The position numbers and the translations under genes were made by a program. The notes beneath the pieces were generated by a model that ran no database searches, was not told the origin of the DNA, and was given only the letters and a program-made list of their open reading frames with translations. Positions 23,696-31,538 of a stretch of 36,874 nt of DNA are shown here, piece by piece. Within the stretch, counting starts at the first letter, position 1. Every line of letters starts with the position of its first letter. The stretch spans positions 1 through 36,874 of the forward strand of contig NZ_BAYD01000098.1 of NCBI RefSeq assembly GCF_000685075.1, in the 5' to 3' direction. Source of the stretch: Paraburkholderia oxyphila NBRC 105797 (GTDB lineage: Bacteria > Pseudomonadota > Gammaproteobacteria > Burkholderiales > Burkholderiaceae).

Positions 23696-24952
23696 ATGAC
23701 CCTGGTCCTCAATCCGCTGCGCGAACGCACGTTGCTCTGGCTGCTCGCGCTCACGCAATTCACCGTCATCATGGACTTCATGGTGATGATGCCGCTCGGC
23801 CCGCAGATCATGCATGCGTTCACGATCACGCCTGCGCAGTTCGCGATGGCCGTGTCGGCCTATTCGCTGTGCGCGGGCCTCTCGGGCCTGTTCGCGGCGA
23901 CCTATATCGACCGCTTCGACCGCCGGCGTTTGCTGCAGGCCGCCTATGCGCTGTTCGCGCTATCGAATCTCGCCTGCGCGCTCGCGACCAGCTTTCATCT
24001 GCTGTTGTTCGCACGCGCGTTCGCGGGTCTCACGGGCGGCGTGCTCGGCTCGATCGTCATGGCGATCGTCAGCGATGTGATTCCCGTGGCGCGCCGCGGC
24101 GCCGCGACAGGCGTGATCATGACGGCGTTCTCGATCGCCGCCATCGCGGGCGTGCCCTCGGGCATCGTGCTCGGGGCGCACTTCGGCTGGAGCGCGCCGT
24201 TCTTCCTGCTCGTCGTGCTCTGCGCCATCATCTGGATGGCGGGCGCGCGCGTCGTGCCCTCGCTCACCGAGCACGTGGATCGCGACACGCCGTTGCGCGC
24301 GATCGTGCCGCGCCTGTGGCAATTGCTGACGCTGCCGCGCCATATGAAGGCGTTCGCGCTGACCTTCACGATGATGGGCGCGCACATGCTGGTGATTCCG
24401 TTCATCTCGCCGATGCTGGTGGCCAATCACGGTGTCGATCCGGAGAAGCTTTCGTGGCTGTATATGGCGGGCGGCGCTGCCACGTTCCTGACCTCGCGCG
24501 CAGTGGGACGCCTCGCGGATCGCTACGGCAAGCGGCGCGTGTTTCGCATCATGGCGCTCGTGTCGATCGTGCCGGTGCTGGTCATCACGCATCTGCCCAC
24601 ACTGCCGTTCGTCGCGCTGGTGGCGTTCTTCGCGGTGTTCATGATCGCGCTGTCGAGCCGCATGGTGCCGATGCAGGCGCTGCTCACGACGATTCCCGAG
24701 CCCGCGCGCCGCGGCGCTTTCCTGAGCGCCAACAATGCGGTGCAATCGCTGGGTACGGGAATTGGCGCGTGGGTTGGCGGCTTGCTGCTCCAGAATGGCC
24801 CGCACGGCACGCTCGTGGGCTTCGGGCAAAACGGCTGGCTCGCGGCTGCGTTCGCGGTTGTCGCGGTGATCTGGGTCGGGCAGGTGCGCGGCGCGGGCGA
24901 AGACGATGTCGAGAGCGCGCCGGCATCGGGTGGGGCGGCGGCTAAGGCCTGA
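23696..24952 (+). CDS. MFS transporter (DHA1-like exporter)
   Basis: A 418-residue inner-membrane protein with 12 predicted helices. Conserved loops are DRFDRRRLLQ between helices 2 and 3 and ADRYGKRRVF between helices 8 and 9, with the helix 5 signature SIAAIAGVPSGIVLG. It resembles AraJ/Bcr-type sugar or drug exporters. Its place after a metal-linked regulator and a siderophore reductase makes export of a siderophore, a metal chelate or a toxic compound plausible, but this is inference from position only. AAGG precedes the ATG. Confidence 0.88.
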   Translation: MTLVLNPLRERTLLWLLALTQFTVIMDFMVMMPLGPQIMHAFTITPAQFAMAVSAYSLCAGLSGLFAATYIDRFDRRRLLQAAYALFALSNLACALATSFHLLLFARAFAGLTGGVLGSIVMAIVSDVIPVARRGAATGVIMTAFSIAAIAGVPSGIVLGAHFGWSAPFFLLVVLCAIIWMAGARVVPSLTEHVDRDTPLRAIVPRLWQLLTLPRHMKAFALTFTMMGAHMLVIPFISPMLVANHGVDPEKLSWLYMAGGAATFLTSRAVGRLADRYGKRRVFRIMALVSIVPVLVITHLPTLPFVALVAFFAVFMIALSSRMVPMQALLTTIPEPARRGAFLSANNAVQSLGTGIGAWVGGLLLQNGPHGTLVGFGQNGWLAAAFAVVAVIWVGQVRGAGEDDVESAPASGGAAAKA

Positions 24953-25016
24953 GATTTGGGACGAGGTTCTCAGTCGCCCACTATTGCGCAATACAGCACC
25001 AAGCCTCTTTCCCAGT

Positions 25017-25577
25017 TTATTCTAGACGCGCCGGTATTCGCGTTCCGTGTGACCCTGGCAGGCGATTCGAATAGGATTGCTCCGCTCGCCCGGTGCTAGC
25101 GTCGTACCGGTAAATGATGTACCGGGCGGGCGATTCGTTCCGCCCGGTGTTCGGTATTAAAACGGCTAGACCTTTAGCATCGAGATAGACGGTCGTCGGC
25201 CGGGTTCGCTCCGCGAAATCGACACGCTCCCATCGTTGCGCCCTGGTGTTGTATCGAATCGCGACACCCTTTAGATAGTTCGACGTGAATTCGCCGGATA
25301 CCACAAGCGCACGTTCTTTCGAACCAACGCAAGCCACCTCTACTTCATCGCCTCGTGATTGATCTTCGTCCCCTGGATACAGGCGCGTCGGTGGGGCACC
25401 ATCTTTGCTGAGATAGTAAACCGCTGTGCGTTGTATGGAATGGTCGCGAAGCAAGACAAGCGAATGGCGACCGTCGCTTCCAGGCGTGCAACGCGTTACC
25501 ACTTCCATGCCGATTGCGGATTGAGAAGCCCAGACAAGTCCGAAGCACACGGACAGTATTGAAGTGGCTATTTTCAT
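25017..25577 (-). CDS. Exported hypothetical protein, paralogue of the adjacent putative immunity protein
   Basis: A 186-residue protein with a signal peptide (hydrophobic residues 5-22), so periplasmic. I recognise no named family, but it clearly resembles the protein encoded at 25762-26328. Both have a Cys about ten residues into the mature part and a second Cys in a V-x-C-V or A-D-C-V strand, then YLKGVAIR, E-R-x-x-F-x-E, a Tyr-Asp pair, V-I-P-N-x-G and Y-x-x-Y-x-Y in the same order. The two cysteines could form a disulfide. As the last gene of a type VI cargo module it is best read as a second, diverged immunity protein or one kept against a related effector. Function is inferred from context. 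Confidence 0.75.
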   Translation of the reverse strand: MKIATSILSVCFGLVWASQSAIGMEVVTRCTPGSDGRHSLVLLRDHSIQRTAVYYLSKDGAPPTRLYPGDEDQSRGDEVEVACVGSKERALVVSGEFTSNYLKGVAIRYNTRAQRWERVDFAERTRPTTVYLDAKGLAVLIPNTGRNESPARYIIYRYDASTGRAEQSYSNRLPGSHGTRIPARLE

Positions 25578-25761
25578 TTCACCATATCTCTGGCCCCGGC
25601 GTTGAAGAGGATCGAAACGAGCACGTCATATTAGCGTTGCCCTGCCGGGCACACCAATCGATAACGCGGCCGTCGCCCCCCCTTATCGATTGGATTCAAA
25701 TAAATTACTGCGTAGCAGATCGCCGCCGCATCCCCAACTACAAAATTCGAAGCACTACACA

Positions 25762-26328
25762 CTAGCGATTCCTGGGCCGCGGTATTTCGATTAGCTTTCG
25801 ACGTGGCTCTGGCAAGATATCCATTGGCGTACTCTCGTTGGATTGCCCCTTCCCTGAAATATATTTATATACGAGATATTTTTTTGAGGTTTCAAATCCA
25901 AGGTTTGGAATAACAACTTGCATCAGGCTATCATCTGAATATAGCCAGCGCGGCAACGCCTTTTCAGAAAAATATAAACGCTCTATCGCAAGCGTCTTCG
26001 GATTTTTCCGGATTGCAACCCCCTTTAAATAAGGTGAGCCATATTCCAATGCAAAAATTAACGTACCATGCACGCAATCGGCTAGTACAACGTGCCCCGC
26101 GAACTCGTCGTCAGGCATGTCAAGAAATGCCCGCTCCGTTTTGCCATCGATAGTGACAAACGGTTCGTCCGCTTTGTATCCACGAGACACGATTTCCAGG
26201 GTTGCCCGCCCTCCGTCCGCGAGCGGACAAGATTGCACTATGTGAAGCTCGGGACCCTGCTCGCCAAAGACAGGAGGTGTCGTCAAGACGGCCAAGGCAA
26301 CAATTAGTGCCATAAAGACACTTCTCAT
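25762..26328 (-). CDS. Putative periplasmic immunity protein of the type VI effector
   Basis: A 188-residue protein with an N-terminal signal peptide (residues 1-22, ending VFGEQ), so exported to the periplasm. It has no recognised domain; two cysteines lie in SCPLADGG and LADCVHG. Its ATG overlaps the stop of the lysozyme-like effector gene (ATGA), the usual arrangement of effector and cognate immunity genes, and the periplasm is where a wall-degrading effector acts. The frame is open 20 codons further upstream, but the ATGA start also gives a clean signal peptide. Part of the gene is strikingly AT-rich: only 16 of the 60 bases at 25861-25920 are G or C. Confidence 0.78.
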   Translation of the reverse strand: MRSVFMALIVALAVLTTPPVFGEQGPELHIVQSCPLADGGRATLEIVSRGYKADEPFVTIDGKTERAFLDMPDDEFAGHVVLADCVHGTLIFALEYGSPYLKGVAIRKNPKTLAIERLYFSEKALPRWLYSDDSLMQVVIPNLGFETSKKYLVYKYISGKGQSNESTPMDILPEPRRKLIEIPRPRNR

Positions 26329-26888
26329 TTGAACATATCCCGCAATGGTTGCATCGATTCGGGATCGTCTTTCAATTTTGCGGCGCACGCACTGATCTTC
26401 CTGTAATAAATTCCGTTTGCGACGCCTCGATAGCGCTTATAAGCATGTTCGATGGATGAAGAGATGTCGATCCAGTACTGCATGTACTCCGTGCCAAGCT
26501 GGATGTTTGTCGCTTCGTCGAACATGCCTGGGGAACCGTGCATCGCGACGCCTTGCGCGAACGCGTCTTCTGTCTGTCGATTGCTTGGCATATGACCAAG
26601 TTGTTTATGAACGCGGTACTTATAAACCTGCTTCACCCCATCTTCAGTCATTTGCAATAGACCTTTGGCGCTCCCATTCGGCGGCGTGGCGTGGGCATCG
26701 AATCGTGATTCCATGTAAATCTGGCAGATAACCAGATTTTCATCCAGCGTTGAGTGGTTGTTGGCTTTAACCATTGCTCGGATTTCCCGCAACCGCGCCG
26801 AATCATCAACCTCCACCGTTACCGCCGTTGTATCGGACTTCGGCGTCAGTTTTGCCTTATGCGTTTTCACTACCTTATGGCGTGTCAT
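26325..26888 (-). CDS. Lysozyme-like / lytic transglycosylase type VI effector candidate
   Basis: A 187-residue protein without signal peptide. Its core follows the SLT/goose-lysozyme pattern: the catalytic Glu60 in YMESRFD, the GLLQMT motif (residues 76-81), NIQLGTEYM (128-136) and AYKRYRG (149-155). It should cleave peptidoglycan glycan strands. Lacking a Sec signal, it must reach the wall by another route, and its ATG overlaps the stop codon of a PAAR gene, which points to delivery on the type VI secretion tip. The basic N-terminal 30 residues could mediate loading. The product resembles no effector that I can name. Confidence 0.8.
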   Translation of the reverse strand: MTRHKVVKTHKAKLTPKSDTTAVTVEVDDSARLREIRAMVKANNHSTLDENLVICQIYMESRFDAHATPPNGSAKGLLQMTEDGVKQVYKYRVHKQLGHMPSNRQTEDAFAQGVAMHGSPGMFDEATNIQLGTEYMQYWIDISSSIEHAYKRYRGVANGIYYRKISACAAKLKDDPESMQPLRDMFK

Positions 26889-27463
26889 AGATATTTGTCC
26901 CATTCTGGATTGATGGGGGGAACCTCTTCGAGTATGTGCAACGTTACGGACATCGTCTGATCGCCGGTCACACGCGCGGTGTAACCTTGCGCGTCCGTGT
27001 GGCCCGCCAGTTCCTTGCCGTCTTCGGTAACGATCCGATATGGCGTATTCCCTAGCGGTTGTCCTGTGCGCGAATTCGTCACGCGGAAGCGCTGGTCGTA
27101 GACGGTGCTATTGCGCGCATTAGAGAGTGGGCTATTTGCTTCAGCTTCAGCCCCTGCCGCACCTTCCATCTCATGCGCGGCAAACTCATGCCAGGCCGTA
27201 TCCTGAGACGCCAGCATGATCGGCGGCGGATCACACATGCAGATACAGATATCGCCTTCAAGCGCTTGTTGCTTGCCCATCATCGTTGCTGAGCGATGCG
27301 GACCCTTCCAGCCTATTACACCCGTCGTATTGCAAACGGGGCACAACACCTTTGCATCGATATAAGTGAGCGGCCGTCCGAGGTGGGTAGAACGCTCCAT
27401 GCCTTCGATAACGACGCCGCCAACGGTGGATTTATCGCCCAGTCTGAGCAGGTAGCGCCTCAT
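26885..27463 (-). CDS. PAAR-domain protein, type VI secretion spike tip
   Basis: A 192-residue protein. It starts MRRYLLRLGDKS with Gly-rich turns, as do PAAR proteins that sharpen the VgrG spike. A CPVC pair (Cys41, Cys44) and further cysteines at 73, 75 and 77 fit metal binding at the tip. Residues of about 125-175 (FRVTNSRTGQPL...HTDAQGYT) form a small transthyretin-like beta domain, known in PAAR proteins as an adaptor for effectors. The ATG at 27463 is used, not the upstream codon, since the family begins with MRRYLL and GGTGGGG lies before it. No vgrG, hcp or core type VI genes are in the window, so this is an orphan cargo module. Confidence 0.88.
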   Translation of the reverse strand: MRRYLLRLGDKSTVGGVVIEGMERSTHLGRPLTYIDAKVLCPVCNTTGVIGWKGPHRSATMMGKQQALEGDICICMCDPPPIMLASQDTAWHEFAAHEMEGAAGAEAEANSPLSNARNSTVYDQRFRVTNSRTGQPLGNTPYRIVTEDGKELAGHTDAQGYTARVTGDQTMSVTLHILEEVPPINPEWDKYL

Positions 27464-27859
27464 ATCGCACCCCACCAGGTTCGCCTTTCTCGCCTTGCCA
27501 TTTCCATATCTCCAGGGAGTCGCTGAAAGCAGCCGGCCTTGTCGTGCAACCGGCTACGCGCCGGGCCAGGAATTAGCCCGTTCAGGCGATGCTGTCGCCG
27601 CTGGAGAAGGTGCGATATCGGACTCGTCCGAATGAGGGCGCGAACGATTCACGGCGCATCGTGGCGCGTCCATGAATTGATATTCGACAATTTATTTACA
27701 ATGCGGCGATTAATTCTTATACTCGGGCCGCACCGCGAATTTTCAAGCAGTTTCGAAACGAAACGCTTCCAGGCACTCAACCTGGGTCCGGGCCCCCGGC
27801 ACGGCTATGCGCGCAATGAGGGTCCCGAAGCCGGATGCCCTGGCGGGCAAGCGGAGCGC
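27464..27859. other. Intergenic region between PAAR gene and DAHP synthase
   Basis: This 396-base gap has an AT-rich middle (about 27670-27750) that may hold the promoter of the PAAR operon. A weak minus-strand pair TTGAAA (27746-27741) and TATAAG (27721-27716) has an overlong 19-base spacer. A short inverted repeat AGCCGG/CCGGCT lies at 27531-27555. I see no gene or recognisable gene remnant. Confidence 0.35.
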
Positions 27860-28987
27860 CTATGCGCCCCGCTTCTGCCTGCGCGCGCGCACGGCTTGCG
27901 CGAGCGACTCCAGCACCGGCTGCGTCTGCGCCCAGCTGATGCAGGCATCGGTGATCGACACGCCGCGCGCGAGCGGCACGCCCGGCGTGAGGTCCTGGCG
28001 CCCTTCTTCCAGATGGCTCTCGATCATCACGCCCACGATGCGTTCCTCGCCGCCCGCCAGCTGCGCGCCGATATCTTGTGCCACCTCGATCTGGCGCCGA
28101 TGCTGCTTGCTCGAATTCGCGTGCGAGCAATCGATCATCACGTGCTCGCGCAGCCCGGCCTTCGCGAGCGCCGCGGAGCATGCCGCCACCGATGCCGCAT
28201 CGTAGTTCGGCCCGCTCTTGCCACCGCGCAGGATCACGTGGCAGTCGTTGTTGCCGCGCGTCTCGAAGATCGCGGCCATGCCCATTTTCGTCATGCCCAT
28301 GAAGGCATGGCTCGCACGCGCGGCGACGATGGCGTCCGCCGCGATCTGCACGCCGCCGTCGGTGCCGTTCTTGAAGCCGATCGGGCACGACAGCCCCGAA
28401 GCCAGTTGCCGATGGCTCTGGCTCTCCGTCGTGCGCGCGCCGATCGCGCCCCACGCCACCAGATCGGCGATGTACTGCGGGCTCAGCAAATCGAGGAATT
28501 CGGTGCCCGTGGGCAGGCCAAGCGCGTTGATGTCGAGCAGCAGCTGGCGCGCGGCGCGCAAGCCCTCGTTGATACGGAAGCTCCCGTCGAGTCGCGGGTC
28601 GTTGATATAGCCCTTCCAGCCCACGGTCGTGCGCGGCTTCTCGAAGTACACGCGCATGACGACGAGCAGGTCGTCCTTGAGCCGGTCGGCCTCATGCTTG
28701 AGCAGTCGCGCGTATTCGATCGCCTGGTCGTGGTCGTGGATCGAGCACGGCCCCACCACCACCACGACGCGGTCGTCGCGATGCGCGAGCACCTCGCCAA
28801 TTTGCGCTCGGCTCGTTTCCACGAGCGTCTGCGTGGCTTGCGGCACCGGCAGCTCGTCGAGCAGCAGCGCGGGCGAGATCAGCGGACGCACCGCGCCGAT
28901 GCGCACGTCGTCGATGCGGGTGGAGTCTTCGGTGGCGTCGGCGAAGCCGACTTCCTGGTCGTGCTGCGGATTGTCGATACGGCTCAA
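27860..28987 (-). CDS. aroG: 3-deoxy-7-phosphoheptulonate (DAHP) synthase, class I
   Basis: Joins phosphoenolpyruvate and erythrose-4-phosphate, the first step of the shikimate pathway to aromatic amino acids. The 375-residue protein matches the AroG/AroF/AroH family: GPCSIHD (residues 79-85) with the metal-ligand Cys, EKPRTTVGWKG (116-126), the TES and GFKNGTDG segments, and DCSHAN. Which amino acid inhibits it cannot be told. The frame is open far upstream without any ATG near the fold. The TTG at 28987 is the start because AAGGAG lies at the correct distance and the family N-terminus begins there. Confidence 0.94.
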   Translation of the reverse strand: MSRIDNPQHDQEVGFADATEDSTRIDDVRIGAVRPLISPALLLDELPVPQATQTLVETSRAQIGEVLAHRDDRVVVVVGPCSIHDHDQAIEYARLLKHEADRLKDDLLVVMRVYFEKPRTTVGWKGYINDPRLDGSFRINEGLRAARQLLLDINALGLPTGTEFLDLLSPQYIADLVAWGAIGARTTESQSHRQLASGLSCPIGFKNGTDGGVQIAADAIVAARASHAFMGMTKMGMAAIFETRGNNDCHVILRGGKSGPNYDAASVAACSAALAKAGLREHVMIDCSHANSSKQHRRQIEVAQDIGAQLAGGEERIVGVMIESHLEEGRQDLTPGVPLARGVSITDACISWAQTQPVLESLAQAVRARRQKRGA

Positions 28988-29104
28988 GATGCTCTCCTTC
29001 GCTTGGGCGCCTCGCCGCGGCTCGAGCGCCGCGCGGGACAAGCCACGATTATCGCATCCGTCGCGCGGCACGCCGGAATCCCGATATGGGTCCTGAAATA
29101 GAAA

Positions 29105-29125
29105 GAGGCGGCACGAAGCCGCCTC
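29105..29125 (-). terminator. Rho-independent terminator after the fatty acid hydroxylase-family gene
   Basis: GAGGCGGC (29105-29112) and its exact complement (29118-29125) form an 8-bp stem with a five-base loop. On the minus strand it is followed by TTTCTATTT. It lies 58 bases after the stop codon at 29184 and upstream of the DAHP synthase gene. Confidence 0.85.
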
Positions 29126-29183
29126 CCAGAGTGCAATCGAGCGGGACGAAACGCCGGGCCTTGAACCGAGCCCGGCGCGCCCA

Positions 29184-30191
29184 TCAATTCGCCTGTCCGC
29201 CCAGCGGATAGCCCTTGCCGGCGAGGCGCCGCGCAATGCGCACGAGCGCGAGCCACTGCTGGGCGATCAGCCCCTCGCCGTAGTCCACGCCGCGGCCTTG
29301 CGGCACGGGCAATTGCTCGCGGATGCCGGTGGGCTCCAGCGCCTTGTTCCACGAGACCGTGCGGAACATCACGTCCCACCAGGGAAACAGCACGCCGAAG
29401 TTGCAGCCGTAGCGCGTGCCTTCGTGGCCGTAGCCCACCGCGTGATGGCGGCGGTGGAACGCCGGGCTCACGAGAATGCGCTCGAGCAGCCAGCCGAATT
29501 CGAGCCGCGCGTTGACGTGCTGCACGCTCTGCAGGAAGTTGCCCACGGCGACGAGCACGACGAACTGCGAAGGCGGCACGCCGATAAAGAGCGAGATGCC
29601 CGCGAAGAACGCGGCCTGGATGATGTCGTCGATGAAATGATTGCGATCGTCACACCAGAGCGACATCTGCTGCTGGCTGTGATGCACCGCGTGCAACTCC
29701 CACCAGACGCCGAAGCGATGCTGCCAGCGGTGATACCAGTAGCCCGCGAAATCGAGCACGATCAAATAGATCATGAACGAGACGATTGGCTTGTCGGTCA
29801 CGCCGGGCCAGAGGCTGTCGACGTCGATATTCGGCACGTCGTAGATCGTCATCAGGCTCTGCCAGTGATTGAACAGCGGCTGGAGCAGGAAGAAGAACGC
29901 GATGTTAAGAATCCCGAGCTTGGCGATCCACGTGTACCAGACGTCGGCGCGCAGCGCCTTGCGGTCGCGCCACGGCTCCGCCGGGCGCAGCGCCTCGAGC
30001 GGACGCAGCAGCAAATACGACGCGCAAATCTGCAGCGCGCCCACGATCACCCAGTAGAGCGCGTCGTAGGTGTCTTCGTCGTAGCCCATCAGGCCGACCT
30101 TGTAGAAGATCGGCTGCACCACGTCCACGTAGACGAGCGTCTGCAACCAGGAAACGAGGTTGTCGGCTTGCGTCAGCAACGTATCGAGCAT
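29184..30191 (-). CDS. Sterol desaturase / fatty acid hydroxylase superfamily membrane protein
   Basis: A 335-residue inner-membrane di-iron enzyme. Several hydrophobic helices surround the histidine clusters that bind iron: HRWQH (154-158), HAVHH (167-171) and HRRHH (246-250), the H-x3-H and H-x2-H-H spacing of the family. Bacterial members hydroxylate or desaturate fatty acids, carotenoids or other lipids; the substrate cannot be named. It starts 15 bases after the beta-propeller gene and ends in a strong terminator, so the two form an operon. Confidence 0.9.
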   Translation of the reverse strand: MLDTLLTQADNLVSWLQTLVYVDVVQPIFYKVGLMGYDEDTYDALYWVIVGALQICASYLLLRPLEALRPAEPWRDRKALRADVWYTWIAKLGILNIAFFFLLQPLFNHWQSLMTIYDVPNIDVDSLWPGVTDKPIVSFMIYLIVLDFAGYWYHRWQHRFGVWWELHAVHHSQQQMSLWCDDRNHFIDDIIQAAFFAGISLFIGVPPSQFVVLVAVGNFLQSVQHVNARLEFGWLLERILVSPAFHRRHHAVGYGHEGTRYGCNFGVLFPWWDVMFRTVSWNKALEPTGIREQLPVPQGRGVDYGEGLIAQQWLALVRIARRLAGKGYPLGGQAN

Positions 30192-30206
30192 GAATTCTCC
30201 AGGGCG

Positions 30207-31238
30207 TCAGTCAGGATTGGGCGCATACACCGGCGCGCTGTTGGCGAAGTAAATGCCGTGCGGCGAGCGGCCCACGGCGATCGTGTCGATCAGCTTGCGC
30301 GTCGTAAGGTCGATGATGCCCACGTGCTTGGCGAAGCGGAACGTGACCCACAGATAGCGTTTGTCGGCGGAAAGTTCCATGTCGTCGGGGCCGGGGCGCA
30401 GGCCCGTGATGTCGGCGACCTTGGTGAGCGTGGTGTAGTCGAGAATGCTGATGGTGCTTTCCACGCGGTTCGTGACGGCCACGTGCTTGCCGTCGTCGAG
30501 ATTGCGGAAGTTGTGCGCGCCGCGGCCCGTCTGGATCCGCTTCACGACCGTGCGGCTATGCAGGTCCACCACGGCCACGTCGTCCTCGCCCGTCATGCCG
30601 ATCAGCAGGTACTTGTCGCCGGGCGTCATCCACAGGCCCGCTGGCGTGTTGCCCACGTGCAGCTTCCACGCCACGGTCTGCGTGGGCAGGTCGATCGCGG
30701 CCACTTCGCCGGTGTCCTGCAGCGTCACGTACGCGGTCTTGCTGTCCGAGGAGAAGTTGATGTGGCTCGGCGTCTTCGCGAGCGGGATGCGCTTCACGAG
30801 CGTGACGTCATGACCGTTGTAGCTGTAGATGTCCACGCGATCGAGACGCAGGCCCGCCGTGACGAACCACTTATGGTCGGGCGAGAAGCCAAGCTGGTAC
30901 GGGTCTTCGATGCCCTCCACGCGGCGCTGCACCTTGCCCGTGTGCGGGTCGAGGAACATCAGGTCGTTCGAGACCGAATCGGCCACGATGAGCGACTGGC
31001 CATCGGGCGTGATCATCAGGTGATGCGGCTCCTTGCCGGTGGGCTCGGTGCCGACCACGGTGCGGCTCGCCTCGTCGATCAGCGAGAGTTGCGCCTCGCC
31101 GGAATCGAGCACGATGACTTTGTCGTTTGCGCCGACGTTGCCGCCGGCGTGAGCCAGTGCGCTAAACGCAAGCGAGCCAAGGAACACCGCCGCTGCTACG
31201 CGGTTCCTGGTAGGGGTAAGGATCGGGAAATGTGGCAT
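30207..31238 (-). CDS. Secreted YVTN/YncE-like beta-propeller protein
   Basis: A 343-residue protein with a signal peptide (hydrophobic segment around residues 12-30, ending ALAHAG) and then about seven repeats of roughly 40 residues with the pattern of YncE-type propellers (for instance AYVTLQDTGEVAAIDL and LIVADSVSNDLMFLD). It is periplasmic and probably binds ligands or proteins rather than catalysing a reaction. The frame stays open to 31409; the ATG at 31238 is chosen because it begins the signal peptide, though no ribosome site is clear. It is co-directional with the membrane hydroxylase-family gene 15 bases later, so their functions may be linked. Confidence 0.85.
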   Translation of the reverse strand: MPHFPILTPTRNRVAAAVFLGSLAFSALAHAGGNVGANDKVIVLDSGEAQLSLIDEASRTVVGTEPTGKEPHHLMITPDGQSLIVADSVSNDLMFLDPHTGKVQRRVEGIEDPYQLGFSPDHKWFVTAGLRLDRVDIYSYNGHDVTLVKRIPLAKTPSHINFSSDSKTAYVTLQDTGEVAAIDLPTQTVAWKLHVGNTPAGLWMTPGDKYLLIGMTGEDDVAVVDLHSRTVVKRIQTGRGAHNFRNLDDGKHVAVTNRVESTISILDYTTLTKVADITGLRPGPDDMELSADKRYLWVTFRFAKHVGIIDLTTRKLIDTIAVGRSPHGIYFANSAPVYAPNPD

Positions 31239-31258
31239 TTCGTAAGGAAGTAAAGCGC

Positions 31259-31276
31259 TGCAGTCCGGTGACTGCA
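31259..31276. promoter_or_regulatory. Palindrome upstream of the beta-propeller gene
   Basis: TGCAGTC and GACTGCA form 7-bp arms around CGGT, 21-38 bases before the ATG at 31238. It may be an operator or a leader hairpin. The rest of the 300-base gap to the Nramp gene (31239-31538) shows no gene and no clear promoter. Confidence 0.4.
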
Positions 31277-31538
31277 ATCGCAGAAAGCACGCTCGGAGCC
31301 GGTTTGTGCTGAGATAGATGCTGGCGCGCCGCAAAACGGCCGAAAGCCAGACGAAATCTCGCTCGAATTCGCACAAACCAGCGGGCAGCGAACCCGGCGC
31401 GCGGGACATCTGATTAACGCGCGAGGATCATTTTCCGATGACGCGCAACTGGCCTGCAACTGCCCTTTTTAAGCGTTTTTCACGGGCCGTGCGCTGCTTT
31501 GGCCCCTGAATCGCGGCTTGAACCTCGACGAGGCGTTC

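Noticed and set aside
24982..24993. Palindrome TATTGCGCAATA between the MFS gene and the cargo module
   Set aside because: Short and isolated, without a promoter or repeated copies; it could be chance or mark a boundary, but nothing supports an attachment site.
29298..31253. Plus-strand open frame of 651 codons
   Set aside because: Antisense of the hydroxylase-family and beta-propeller genes, with low-complexity composition typical of a shadow frame.
31239..31538. Manganese (yybP-ykoY) riboswitch before the Nramp gene
   Set aside because: I could not find its conserved core or a terminator/antiterminator pair in the leader.
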